NCBI RefSeq assembly: GCF_900101885.1
Contig: NZ_FNAN01000008.1
Coordinates: 330,904-394,903 of the forward strand
Source: Dyadobacter soli
GTDB taxonomy: Bacteria; Bacteroidota; Bacteroidia; Cytophagales; Spirosomataceae
Reading direction: 5' to 3'
Length of the DNA: 64,000 bases
Below are positions 44,283 to 52,778 of the stretch, piece by piece. The position numbers and the translations under genes are program-made. Positions within the stretch are counted from its first letter, which is position 1; every line of letters begins with the position of its first letter. The notes beneath the pieces were generated by a model that saw only the letters and a program-made list of their open reading frames with translations, was not told the origin of the DNA and made no database searches.

Positions 44283-45323
44283 ATGATTACCGAGCGGGTA
44301 AAAGAGTTAGTTTCTGAAATCGAACAGGCAACAGTTGGCAATAAGGAGCAGCTGGAAGCTTTCAGGTTGAAATATATTAGTAAAAAAGGCGCAGTAACCG
44401 AGCTTTTTGATAACCTCAAAAACATCCCGCAGGAAGACCGCCGGGCTGTTGGACAGGAATTGAATACCCTCAAAAATCTGGCGCAGACACGTTTTCAGGA
44501 TTTTCAGACGGCGATCGAAAATTCAGCAGACAGCAATCCTGAAATGCTGATCGACCTCACTTTGCCGGTAGCGCCCAACTTGCAGGGAAGCCTCCATCCG
44601 CTAACCATTGTTCGCCGGAGGATCATCGAGATTTTCGAACGCATGGGCTTCAATGTCTCGTACGGGCCGGAAATCGAAAAGGACTGGTACAATTTCAGCG
44701 CATTGAACTTCGCCGACAATCACCCGGCGCGTGAAATGCAGGATACTTTCTTTATATCCAAAAGTGAAGGCGAGGTAAAGGACGACGTCCTCCTGCGTAC
44801 GCACACGTCCAACGTGCAGGTGCGTCTGATGGAACGCCAAAAGCCGCCTATCCGCTCCATTATGCCGGGCCGCGTGTTCCGTAATGAAGCTATTTCAGCA
44901 CGCGCGCATTGTGTTTTCCACCAGGTAGAAGGCCTTTATGTGGATAAAAATGTGAGTTTCAAAGATCTGAAAGATACATTATACCATTTCGCGAAGGAGA
45001 TGTTTGGTAAGGACTCTAAAATCCGTCTCCGCCCGTCGTATTTCCCGTTCACGGAGCCTAGCGCGGAGATTGATGTTTCCTGCTTCATCTGCGGCGGCGT
45101 AGGCTGCAACGTTTGCAAGCATACCGGTTGGGTAGAAATCGCGGGCTCAGGCATGGTAGATCCGAACGTTTTGGAAAATTGCGGTATCGACAGCGAAGAA
45201 TATACCGGTTTTGCATTCGGGATGGGTATCGAGCGGATCACAATGCTTCGTTATGGCATCAATGACCTTCGTTTATTTACAGAAAACGATGTTAGGTTCC
45301 TCCGGCAATTCGAAGGCGCCTGA
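44283..45323 (+). CDS. pheS: Phenylalanyl-tRNA synthetase alpha subunit
   Basis: A 346-residue class II aminoacyl-tRNA synthetase subunit. The N-terminal coiled-coil (about 1-90) binds tRNA. The catalytic core has HPLTIVRRRIIEIFERMGF, the motif-2 region RNEAISARAHCVFHQVEGLYVD and the motif-3 region GFAFGMGIERITMLRYGI near the C-terminus. The conserved Cys cluster CFICGGVGCNVCKHTGW is at about residues 265-282. The subunit charges tRNA-Phe with PheT, whose gene is not in this window. Separate promoter and strong bidirectional terminator, so monocistronic. Confidence 0.95.
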   Translation: MITERVKELVSEIEQATVGNKEQLEAFRLKYISKKGAVTELFDNLKNIPQEDRRAVGQELNTLKNLAQTRFQDFQTAIENSADSNPEMLIDLTLPVAPNLQGSLHPLTIVRRRIIEIFERMGFNVSYGPEIEKDWYNFSALNFADNHPAREMQDTFFISKSEGEVKDDVLLRTHTSNVQVRLMERQKPPIRSIMPGRVFRNEAISARAHCVFHQVEGLYVDKNVSFKDLKDTLYHFAKEMFGKDSKIRLRPSYFPFTEPSAEIDVSCFICGGVGCNVCKHTGWVEIAGSGMVDPNVLENCGIDSEEYTGFAFGMGIERITMLRYGINDLRLFTENDVRFLRQFEGA

Positions 45324-45336
45324 TTTGAGATACATT

Positions 45337-45384
45337 AAAAAGTAAATGCCCTGAGATGATTACATTTCAGGGCATTTACTTTTT
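45337..45384. terminator. Strong bidirectional terminator after pheS
   Basis: 18-bp perfect stem (45337-45354 with 45367-45384), A/T runs on both sides, between convergent stops at 45323 and 45394. Confidence 0.9.
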
Positions 45385-45393
45385 AGTACAATA

Positions 45394-46125
45394 TCAAAAC
45401 CTGGTTTCCAGATAATAGGGAAGCATTTTTTTCCATGCCCACCACTCGTGCGGAATGTCGCTTCCCCAGATATCCAGCTCGTGCGGCACATTTTTGGAAG
45501 CCAGGATCGACGAAATGTGCCTCGAATAATCCGGCACCTCGTACGCGCCCGAGCCGGTGATGAAATGGATATGACGACTATCCCGGTACATTTGCAAATG
45601 CCATTCCGCCTTCAAATTCGGCAGGTAATGCACGGGCGAGTTGAAATACACATTGTCATCGTAATAGCCATCTGTGTAAACGCTCAGGTCGTAACAGCCA
45701 CTCATCGCGATCACCCCATGAATGTAATCCGGGTGCTTGAAAAACAGGTTAGCGGCATGCAATGCACCGAATGAAGCACCTGCGGCAACGATTTCATTGG
45801 TAGGGCTGGAATCTTCCTTGATAAACGGCACCACCTCCTTGATCACATAATCGTTAAATGCCTGATGTCGCACCGCCTTGTCGTAGCCATGCATGTGCGG
45901 GTTCAGCCAGCTTTCTGCATTGATGCTATTGATACAATAAACTTTGACTTTACCGGAATAAATGTAGGGCTCAATGGCGTCGATGAGGCCATTCCGTTCG
46001 TATTCCAGGTAGTCCGATGCCGCCGTCGGAATAAGCAGAAGCGCAGTTCCGTAGTGACCGTAAACGGCAATTTCCATTTCCTTGTTAAGCGCCGGACTGA
46101 ACCATCCGGTTATATGGCGTTGCAT
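45394..46125 (-). CDS. Alpha/beta-hydrolase esterase
   Basis: A 243-residue cytosolic esterase of the EstA/esterase-D (FrsA-like) group. The nucleophile elbow is VAAGASFGALHA with S118. An acidic residue in ITGSGAYE and His in SDIPHEWWAWKK, near the C-terminus, would complete the triad. Similar enzymes hydrolyse short acyl esters, but the substrate is unknown. It lies 115 bp after the end of the ATP-grasp gene, on the same strand, so co-transcription is possible. Confidence 0.83.
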   Translation of the reverse strand: MQRHITGWFSPALNKEMEIAVYGHYGTALLLIPTAASDYLEYERNGLIDAIEPYIYSGKVKVYCINSINAESWLNPHMHGYDKAVRHQAFNDYVIKEVVPFIKEDSSPTNEIVAAGASFGALHAANLFFKHPDYIHGVIAMSGCYDLSVYTDGYYDDNVYFNSPVHYLPNLKAEWHLQMYRDSRHIHFITGSGAYEVPDYSRHISSILASKNVPHELDIWGSDIPHEWWAWKKMLPYYLETRF

Positions 46126-46240
46126 TGTTCAATCATTTTAAGTTACTGACAATTGATAATCAGGCAGTTCAAACAAGGTTTATCAAAAAAACAAATAAAC
46201 CGTTATCATGAACAGACTGCCAGTAACTGTTAATGATAAC

Positions 46241-47671
46241 TTAATACAATACCCAGGTGTCTTTTCCGCCACCACCCTGCGACGAGTTCACCACCAGAGA
46301 CCCCTTACGCAGTGCCACGCGGGTAAGTCCGCCCGGAATTACGCTGATGTCGTCGCCATATAATATGTAAGGCCGGAGGTCGACGTGCCGCCCTTCGGCA
46401 TGCCCCTCGACCATGCAGGGCACTCTTGATAGTGAAATCGTTGGTTGCGCAATATAATTCCTCGGATTGTCCTTTATTTTTTGACGAAAAAGCTCATGTT
46501 CTTCTTCCGTAGCTTTTGGCCCAATGAGCATTCCGTAACCACCCGCTTCATTGGCTTCTTTTACAACCAGTTCTGAAATATTCTCAAGAACGTAGTTCAT
46601 GTCATCCTCCTCGCCGCAGATGTAGGTTTTTACATTCGGAATAATGGCTTCCTCTCCCAGGTAATACTTGATAATGCGGGGCACGTAGGCGTATACCACC
46701 TTATCATCTGCCACGCCCGTCCCAGGCGCATTCGCCAATGCTACGCGTCCTTTTTTGTATACTTCAAAAATTCCGGGAATGCCGATCAGCGAATCCTCAC
46801 GGAATGACTCCGGGTCCATAAACGTATCGTCTATCCGGCGGTAGATCACATCCACGATCTGTAAACCATTAGTAGTCCGCATTTTGACATAACCATCCGA
46901 GACCACGAGATCGCGCGCATCCACAAGTTCCACACCCATTTGCTGCGCGAGGTAGGAATGCTCAAAATAGGCGGAATTGTAAATGCCGGGCGTCAATACC
47001 GCCACAGTCGGGTTGGGACGGTCGGCAAGGTGTTGCAGCATTTGCAGCAGGCGAGTCGGGTAATCGGATACGGGCCGCACGCCTGTACGCGCAAGCACGT
47101 CCGGGAAGATCTGCTTCGATAATTCCCTGTTTTCCAGCATATAAGAAACCCCGGACGGACAGCGCAGGTTATCCTCCAATACCATAAATGTGCCGTCGTC
47201 GCCTTTAATGAGGTCGGTACCGGTAATGTGGCACCAGATTCCCTTCGGCGGTTTCAATCCGATGCAGGGTTTGAGAAAGCATTTGCTCGACTCGATCAGC
47301 TCGCGCGGGACTACGCCGTCGTTCAGTATATTTTGCTCATTGTAAACATCATCGATAAACATGTTCAATGCCTTAATCCGCTGTTTCAGGCCTTTTTCGA
47401 GCCACTCCCATTCCGCATTCGAGAGCACGCGTGGGATGATGTCGATCGGCATGATGCGCTCGGTACCTTCGCCTTCGGAATACACATTAAAAGTAATGCC
47501 CATCGACAGCAGCGCACGCTCGGTAGCAAGCTGGCGGTTGGTCAGGTCTTCGTGGGTAAGATTTTCAAATTTGTTCTTTAAATGTTCATAGCCCGGACGT
47601 ATTTCGCCCCCCGGGGTAAACATCTCATCGAAGAAATTTTCTATTTGGTAATTAGAAAATGAAAAATTCAT
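46241..47671 (-). CDS. Circularly permuted type 2 ATP-grasp protein
   Basis: A 476-residue protein of the CP-type-2 ATP-grasp (former DUF404/DUF407) family. Recognisable blocks are MPIDIIPRVLSNAEWEWLEKG, WCHITGTDLIKGDDGTFMVLEDNLRCPSG and VKEANEAGGYGMLIGPKATEEE (ATP-binding), with the final GGLTRVALRKGSLVVNSSQGGG. These enzymes make peptide-like bonds in unknown small molecules, often with an alpha-E-domain and a transglutaminase-like protein as partners. Neither is present here; an esterase gene follows instead. The ATG at 47671 is chosen over TTG 47680. Confidence 0.88.
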   Translation of the reverse strand: MNFSFSNYQIENFFDEMFTPGGEIRPGYEHLKNKFENLTHEDLTNRQLATERALLSMGITFNVYSEGEGTERIMPIDIIPRVLSNAEWEWLEKGLKQRIKALNMFIDDVYNEQNILNDGVVPRELIESSKCFLKPCIGLKPPKGIWCHITGTDLIKGDDGTFMVLEDNLRCPSGVSYMLENRELSKQIFPDVLARTGVRPVSDYPTRLLQMLQHLADRPNPTVAVLTPGIYNSAYFEHSYLAQQMGVELVDARDLVVSDGYVKMRTTNGLQIVDVIYRRIDDTFMDPESFREDSLIGIPGIFEVYKKGRVALANAPGTGVADDKVVYAYVPRIIKYYLGEEAIIPNVKTYICGEEDDMNYVLENISELVVKEANEAGGYGMLIGPKATEEEHELFRQKIKDNPRNYIAQPTISLSRVPCMVEGHAEGRHVDLRPYILYGDDISVIPGGLTRVALRKGSLVVNSSQGGGGKDTWVLY

Positions 47672-48002
47672 ACAATTCAAAATTTGAATAAGTCAATACC
47701 GATAGTTCACAGAACAATATATGGTCAATGTATGAATTACCAAAACAAATACCAACAAGCATTACCACTCCGCCACTTCTCCCGATTCGCGGAAAAAGCC
47801 AATATCCGCTTAAAGCACTGAGCCTGACAAGCTACATAGCAAGCAACTATTTGCGCATTACCTCCGTATTAAAATCGTGCCGCCCAGCGTTATGGAATAT
47901 TCTTTACCCAAACAGTAAACAATGTTGCAAGTCAATGCGGTTAGCATTTTCTTTGTAGCCTGATCTAACTGTCGGCCACCCCTACCGAATCTCACGTTCC
48001 CT
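47672..48002. other. Gene-free region between ATP-grasp and DUF5723 genes
   Basis: About 330 bp between divergent genes. It should hold both promoters; a near match to the -7 box (TTTCTTTG) lies about 50 nt before the DUF5723 start. A 76-residue frame (47728-47958) has no family look and is not called. No RNA gene or repeat seen. Confidence 0.5.
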
Positions 48003-49550
48003 ATGCAAAGAAGCTGGTTATCCATATTAGGATTGGTCTGCGGATTAACCATCAACTCCCTCGCCCAGCATTTGCCCGGCACGGCCATGAGCAATTTCGC
48101 CGGAACGAATGCCTTATACCATAATCCGGCATTTGTAGCGGACAGCCGTTACAGCGTATATGTGAATCTCGTCGGCACGCAATTTTACACCGCCAACAAC
48201 CACGTCAAATACGAAGCACCTTACTCGTTCCTGAGCCTGATTACCAACACGGTACCAGCCAAATACCACAATGAACGCGGCATGCTGCTGTTTCCCCGCT
48301 CCTATCTGGGCGAGAAACTGAACGGTAACAAAAAGTATATGAACGCGGGCGGCGATACACGTTTGCCTTCGATCATGTTCAATATGTTCAAAGGGCGCGT
48401 TGGTGTAGGCATTTCATCGCGGGCCCGCTACATCCTGAACATGACCCAGGTAACGGAGCCCATGGCGCGGTTGATCAGCAAAACGACTCAGTTCAAGGAT
48501 ATACAAGACCAGGTTTATGAAAACCAGTCGGGCCAGCTGCATGTGAATGGTATGGGTGAAATAGCGCTGACGCTTGGCGGTACCGTTTTCGACGATGAAA
48601 CGGACTTCTTTAAAGTCGGTTTCACGGTCAAAAGGCTCATAGGCCTTTATAATGCACACGCCATTATCGAAAATTCATCCTACGACATCCAGCCCGACGC
48701 CAACTGGGAAAACAAGCGGCAGTATATTAATGTGAATGAAATCAACGTGCGCTATGCCCTCACGCGTGACGAAGGGTTTCAGAATATAAAACCCTCACCC
48801 GCGTGGCTGCTCGGCGGCGCGCCTCCGGGAAGCGGCTGGGGTTTCGACCTCGGAGCTGTTTACGAGTACCGGCCCGACGTCCACAAGGCCACTTACCGCG
48901 AAAGAGGCGAACGCAAACGCGACGCATCGAAGAACAAATACCTGTACCGCGTAGCCGTTTCCCTGACCGACATCGGCCGTGTGCATTTCAACAACCCGGC
49001 CTACATTCTGCAACAGGAAACCCACACGACGAACAAGGAATTCCGTTACGACACTTTCCAGAAGCTGAAAGGCTCGGAAGGCATATTCAATGCGATCAAC
49101 TCCTCGCTGGACGGCGGGCAGCCTATCGCGCCGAATTTCAAATCGGTGTTGCCGATGGCCTTCCAGGCGAGTGTGGATTATAATGTAAAACCGAATGTGT
49201 ACGTAAATGGGCTTTGGGTACAAAATCTGATTTCTCAGGGCGCATTCGGTATGAAAGCAGAGTCTTACATTGGCGTTACCCCGCGATACGAGCACAAATG
49301 GTACGAAATATCGGTACCGCTGTCGTTGATGAACCGTTACCGCACCCCTGCGATCGGTCTCGCGGGCCGCATTGGCCCGCTCTGGCTCGGCACCGACCAC
49401 CTTACCGGGCTCCTGAATATCGGCAATCCACGGGCATTCAACTTATATTTCGGCATTTCCGGCGGACTGTTCCGCAAACCACCCGAATCTCAAAACCAAT
49501 GCTGGCCGCCGCGCGATTCGTGGATTCGCCGCATCTTTTCCAAACGATAA
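48003..49550 (+). CDS. DUF5723-family outer-membrane protein
   Basis: A 515-residue secreted protein with a signal peptide (about 1-21) and a beta-rich body. TAMSNFAGTNALYHNPAFVADSRYSVYVNL near the N-terminus is the recognisable DUF5723 start. Repeated aromatic/glycine strands suggest an outer-membrane beta-barrel similar to the PorV/FadL group. The function is unknown. A Pro/Gly-rich insert around residues 265-280 (GGAPPGSGWGF) is probably a loop. It lies between the ATP-grasp and MsrB genes, single unit. The C-terminus (IRRIFSKR) is basic rather than aromatic, unusual for a barrel. Confidence 0.78.
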   Translation: MQRSWLSILGLVCGLTINSLAQHLPGTAMSNFAGTNALYHNPAFVADSRYSVYVNLVGTQFYTANNHVKYEAPYSFLSLITNTVPAKYHNERGMLLFPRSYLGEKLNGNKKYMNAGGDTRLPSIMFNMFKGRVGVGISSRARYILNMTQVTEPMARLISKTTQFKDIQDQVYENQSGQLHVNGMGEIALTLGGTVFDDETDFFKVGFTVKRLIGLYNAHAIIENSSYDIQPDANWENKRQYINVNEINVRYALTRDEGFQNIKPSPAWLLGGAPPGSGWGFDLGAVYEYRPDVHKATYRERGERKRDASKNKYLYRVAVSLTDIGRVHFNNPAYILQQETHTTNKEFRYDTFQKLKGSEGIFNAINSSLDGGQPIAPNFKSVLPMAFQASVDYNVKPNVYVNGLWVQNLISQGAFGMKAESYIGVTPRYEHKWYEISVPLSLMNRYRTPAIGLAGRIGPLWLGTDHLTGLLNIGNPRAFNLYFGISGGLFRKPPESQNQCWPPRDSWIRRIFSKR

Positions 49551-49615
49551 ATTCCGCTTCAACGTTATCAAAGGATATGGTACGATTTTTCTGACCATTC
49601 CTAAAAAACAAATCC

Positions 49616-50011
49616 ATGAGAGAAGTACAAAAAACCAGGGAAGAATGGCAGCAGGAGCTTACCGGCCAGCAATGCTTTGTTCTGTTTGAAAAAGGCACCG
49701 AGCGGCCGTTTTCGCATCCTTATAATGACAATAAAGAAGAAGGCACCTACGTGTGCGCGGCATGCGGGACGCCCCTTTTCAGTTCCGAAACCAAATATGA
49801 TTCCGGTTCGGGATGGCCGAGCTTTTTCATGCCGGTAGCCAAGGACAACGTGGAAGAAATTGTCGACAAAAGTCATGGCATGACCCGCACCGAAGTGGTT
49901 TGCAGAACCTGCGGCGGGCACCTCGGCCACGTGTTCAACGACGGGCCGAAACCCACGGGACTTCGTTACTGCATGAACGGAGCCGCATTGAAATTCCACA
50001 AAGCTGAATAG
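49616..50011 (+). CDS. msrB: Peptide-methionine (R)-S-oxide reductase
   Basis: A 131-residue MsrB. The zinc-binding Cys quartet is C47 and C50 (CAAC) with C96 and C99 (CRTC), and the catalytic Cys is C119 in [19 protein letters not shown] and [15 protein letters not shown] form the active-site wall. It reduces methionine R-sulfoxide in oxidised proteins. It has no signal peptide, so it is cytosolic. Single gene with its own terminator. The resolving Cys found in some family members is not obvious, so thioredoxin regeneration is assumed. Confidence 0.95.
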   Translation: MREVQKTREEWQQELTGQQCFVLFEKGTERPFSHPYNDNKEEGTYVCAACGTPLFSSETKYDSGSGWPSFFMPVAKDNVEEIVDKSHGMTRTEVVCRTCGGHLGHVFNDGPKPTGLRYCMNGAALKFHKAE

Positions 50012-50024
50012 AATAAATCTTAGA

Positions 50025-50058
50025 AAAAGCCGGATTGAATCATATCTATCCGGCTTTT
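50025..50058 (+). terminator. Terminator after msrB
   Basis: 11-bp perfect stem aaaagccggat/atccggctttt. It overlaps the promoter region of the PBP1A gene, whose -7 box starts 3 nt later. Confidence 0.75.
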
Positions 50059-50060
50059 CT

Positions 50061-50068
50061 TATCTTTG
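50061..50068 (+). promoter_or_regulatory. TAnnTTTG -7 box for PBP1A gene
   Basis: TATCTTTG, 24 nt before the ATG at 50093. The upstream in-frame TTG at 50066 lies inside this box, so it is not the start. Confidence 0.55.
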
Positions 50069-50092
50069 ACCCATTACGAACCAAAACGTTTG

Positions 50093-52645
50093 ATGGAAGT
50101 TATCCGATCGTTTTTTACCAAAATCAGAACGCTGTTCCGGGCGATTCGTGCCTGGCTCGCCACACTCATCAACAGGATTGCTTACAAAATTACCGCACTT
50201 GTAACCGGCAAACCCAAGGCCGACAAGTTGTTCCACACCTATCGACAGAACAAGAAATCCGCGCGCAACTGGTGGGAGGACAATATCGATACCAGCTCGA
50301 AATACTACCGCCCGATCATGACGATCTGGAAAACAATCGCTTATGGGATCGTAGCATTCGGGCTCTATATTTTCTGTGTTGAAACCAACTTCCTCTGGCT
50401 CATGGGCAGCATGCCGAGCGTCGAAGACCTGCAAAATCCGAAAGTGGCGCAATCCTCGGAAATTTATACTGCCGACGGCATCATGATCGGGAAATTCTAC
50501 ACCGAAAACAGGACGCCGGTACCTTACAAACAGATTTCTCCTAACCTGGTAAAAGCATTGATCGCGACCGAGGATGCCCGCTTTTACCGGCACTCGGGTA
50601 TCGACTACAAAGCGATGGCCAGCGTGGCCTGGGGCATTGCCACTGGTGCTACTGACCGCGGAGGTGGTAGTACCATTACACAGCAGCTTGCCAAAAAGCT
50701 TTTCAAAACGCGTAAATCCGGTGCGCGGGGGGTACTAGGCTACGTCCCAGGCCTCAGTACATTGATTTACAAAACCAAGGAATGGCTCACCGCCATTAAA
50801 CTGGAAAGGAATTTTACCAAAGAAGAGATCCTGACCATGTATTTCAACACGGTCGACTACGGGAACAATACATATGGTATCAACACCGCTGCCAAATCAT
50901 ATTTCAGCAAATCGCCCGACAGCTTGAATGTGCAGGAATCGGCGGTGCTGGTGGGTCTGCAAAAAGCGACAACCACCTACAACCCGATCCGCAACATGAA
51001 GCGCTCGCTCGAACGCCGTAATGTGGTAATCGACCAGATGCGTAAATATGGCTACCTGAGCGCCAAGCAGGCCGATTCCATCAGCGCGTTGCCTATCGAG
51101 CTGAAAACCAAATTCGAGACGCCTTACGATGGTAATGCCAATTATTTCAAGAATGCGGTCGTTGATTTTGTTAAAAAATGGGGCGACGAGAATGGTTATG
51201 ACCTTTATACCGATGGCTTGAAAATCTACACGACCATCGACTCGCGCATGCAGGAGGACGCCGAGGAGGCTATGACCCAGAAAATGAAGCAGCTGCAACG
51301 CGTTTTCGAAGATCACTGGCGTAACCAGAACCCCTGGCGCGACGAGCAGGGCAACGAAATCACCGATTTCCTCCCGAACGTCGTGAAGCGAACCAGCAAA
51401 TACCGCACATTGGCCGCCAAATTCCCGAACAATCCCGACAGCGTGACCTATTACCTCAACAAAAAGGACACGATGACCGTCTACGACTGGAAAAACAGCG
51501 GGGAGATGACGAAATATTGGAGTTCGATGGACTCGCTCGATTACTATAAGCGCATTCTCCGCGCCGGTATGATGGCCATGAACCCGCAAACCGGGCAGAT
51601 CAAGGCTTGGGTGGGCGGTTTGGACTACAATTATTTCAAATACGACGCCGTGAAGCAAGGCAAACGCCAGCCCGGCTCTACATTCAAGCCGTTCGTCTAC
51701 ACGACCGCAATCGACGACTCGTCATTTAATATGAACCCCTGCGACGAGATCGTGGACAAACCGTTTGAAAAAACTTACGAGGAAGACGGCGAGGAGAAAA
51801 TCTGGAAACCGCGCAATGCAACGGGCACTTACACCTACGCGCCCATGACGCTCCGTCGCGCACTCGCGCAGTCGATCAACTCTGTGACAGCGGAACTTAC
51901 CGACCAGGTAGGCGCAGCGAATGTAGTTCGGTATGCTAAAAAAATGGGCATTACCACGCCATTGAAGCCGGTTCCGTCAATCGGCTTGGGGCCATTCGAT
52001 GTATCGCTTTATGATATGGTAGCTGCCTACGGTGTTTTCGCGAACAATGGTACTTACACCCAACCCATTCTCGTGACGAAAATCGAGGACAGCAATGGTA
52101 AGGTAATTGAAGAATTCCAACCGGAACACCGTCAGGCGATCAGCGAAGAATCCGCATTCCTGATGCTGCAAATGCTGCGTGCGGGTGTGGAAGAAGGCGG
52201 TGGCACATCTGGAAGTATCCGCTGGCGTTTCAACACGACACTGAACGGCAATGAGATGGGCGCCAAGACCGGGACTACATCCAATAACTCCGACGGCTGG
52301 TTCATGTGCGTCACGCGCGACCTCGTAGTGGGCGCCTGGGTAGGCGGCGACGACCGCAGCATCCACTTCCGGACGACAAATCTCGGTGAGGGTGCCAAAA
52401 CCGCGTTACCGCTGGTAGGGGCATTCCTGGAAAAGGTTTATAAAGACAAATCCATCGAACCAGGGCCATTCCCGAAACCGAGTTTCAAAATATCCAAAAC
52501 CTACAATTGCCCTACACAATGGGCACCGGCCGTAAGCGATTCACTGGGGATTGAAGGAGATAGTACTCCGGCAAAACGAAATGAAGAAGACGATTTCCTC
52601 ATCGGGCCACCGCCAATTCCTTTGGATACTGGGAAGAGGAATTGA
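50093..52645 (+). CDS. Penicillin-binding protein 1A (bifunctional)
   Basis: An 850-residue class A PBP. A positively charged N-terminus and one transmembrane helix (about residues 85-108) are followed by the GT51 glycosyltransferase domain, with IATEDARFYRHSGIDYKA and GGSTITQQLAKKLF. The transpeptidase domain then has the nucleophile S529 in RQPGSTFKPF (SxxK with K532), QSINS (SxN) and KTG at 725-727. Polymerises and cross-links peptidoglycan in the periplasm. A Pro-rich tail (about 820-850) is unusual but harmless. The transcript ends in a repeat-rich gap shared with the convergent ABC exporter. Confidence 0.93.
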   Translation: MEVIRSFFTKIRTLFRAIRAWLATLINRIAYKITALVTGKPKADKLFHTYRQNKKSARNWWEDNIDTSSKYYRPIMTIWKTIAYGIVAFGLYIFCVETNFLWLMGSMPSVEDLQNPKVAQSSEIYTADGIMIGKFYTENRTPVPYKQISPNLVKALIATEDARFYRHSGIDYKAMASVAWGIATGATDRGGGSTITQQLAKKLFKTRKSGARGVLGYVPGLSTLIYKTKEWLTAIKLERNFTKEEILTMYFNTVDYGNNTYGINTAAKSYFSKSPDSLNVQESAVLVGLQKATTTYNPIRNMKRSLERRNVVIDQMRKYGYLSAKQADSISALPIELKTKFETPYDGNANYFKNAVVDFVKKWGDENGYDLYTDGLKIYTTIDSRMQEDAEEAMTQKMKQLQRVFEDHWRNQNPWRDEQGNEITDFLPNVVKRTSKYRTLAAKFPNNPDSVTYYLNKKDTMTVYDWKNSGEMTKYWSSMDSLDYYKRILRAGMMAMNPQTGQIKAWVGGLDYNYFKYDAVKQGKRQPGSTFKPFVYTTAIDDSSFNMNPCDEIVDKPFEKTYEEDGEEKIWKPRNATGTYTYAPMTLRRALAQSINSVTAELTDQVGAANVVRYAKKMGITTPLKPVPSIGLGPFDVSLYDMVAAYGVFANNGTYTQPILVTKIEDSNGKVIEEFQPEHRQAISEESAFLMLQMLRAGVEEGGGTSGSIRWRFNTTLNGNEMGAKTGTTSNNSDGWFMCVTRDLVVGAWVGGDDRSIHFRTTNLGEGAKTALPLVGAFLEKVYKDKSIEPGPFPKPSFKISKTYNCPTQWAPAVSDSLGIEGDSTPAKRNEEDDFLIGPPPIPLDTGKRN

Positions 52646-52778
52646 GTTTGGAGTTTATGAGTTCATGAGTTTATGAGTTCAGAGTTTAAAGTTCAAAGTT
52701 TAGGGTTCAGAGTCGAGAGTTCAAAGTTTAGGGTCCAGAGTTTCAACTTTTGACTCTAAACCTTTAACTCTAAACTCC
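52644..52778. repeat. Gagttcaaagttta-family degenerate repeat tract
   Basis: About 130 bp built from variants of gagttYa/gagtttaaagttcaaagttta. The 3' end carries reversed copies (tttgactctaaacctttaactctaaactcc), so part can fold into a long imperfect hairpin. Fills the gap between convergent PBP1A and ABC exporter genes; may act as terminator. Confidence 0.75.

Noticed and set aside
47728..47958. A 76-residue frame in the gap before DUF5723
   Set aside because: Low-complexity composition with no recognisable domain; more likely a promoter region.
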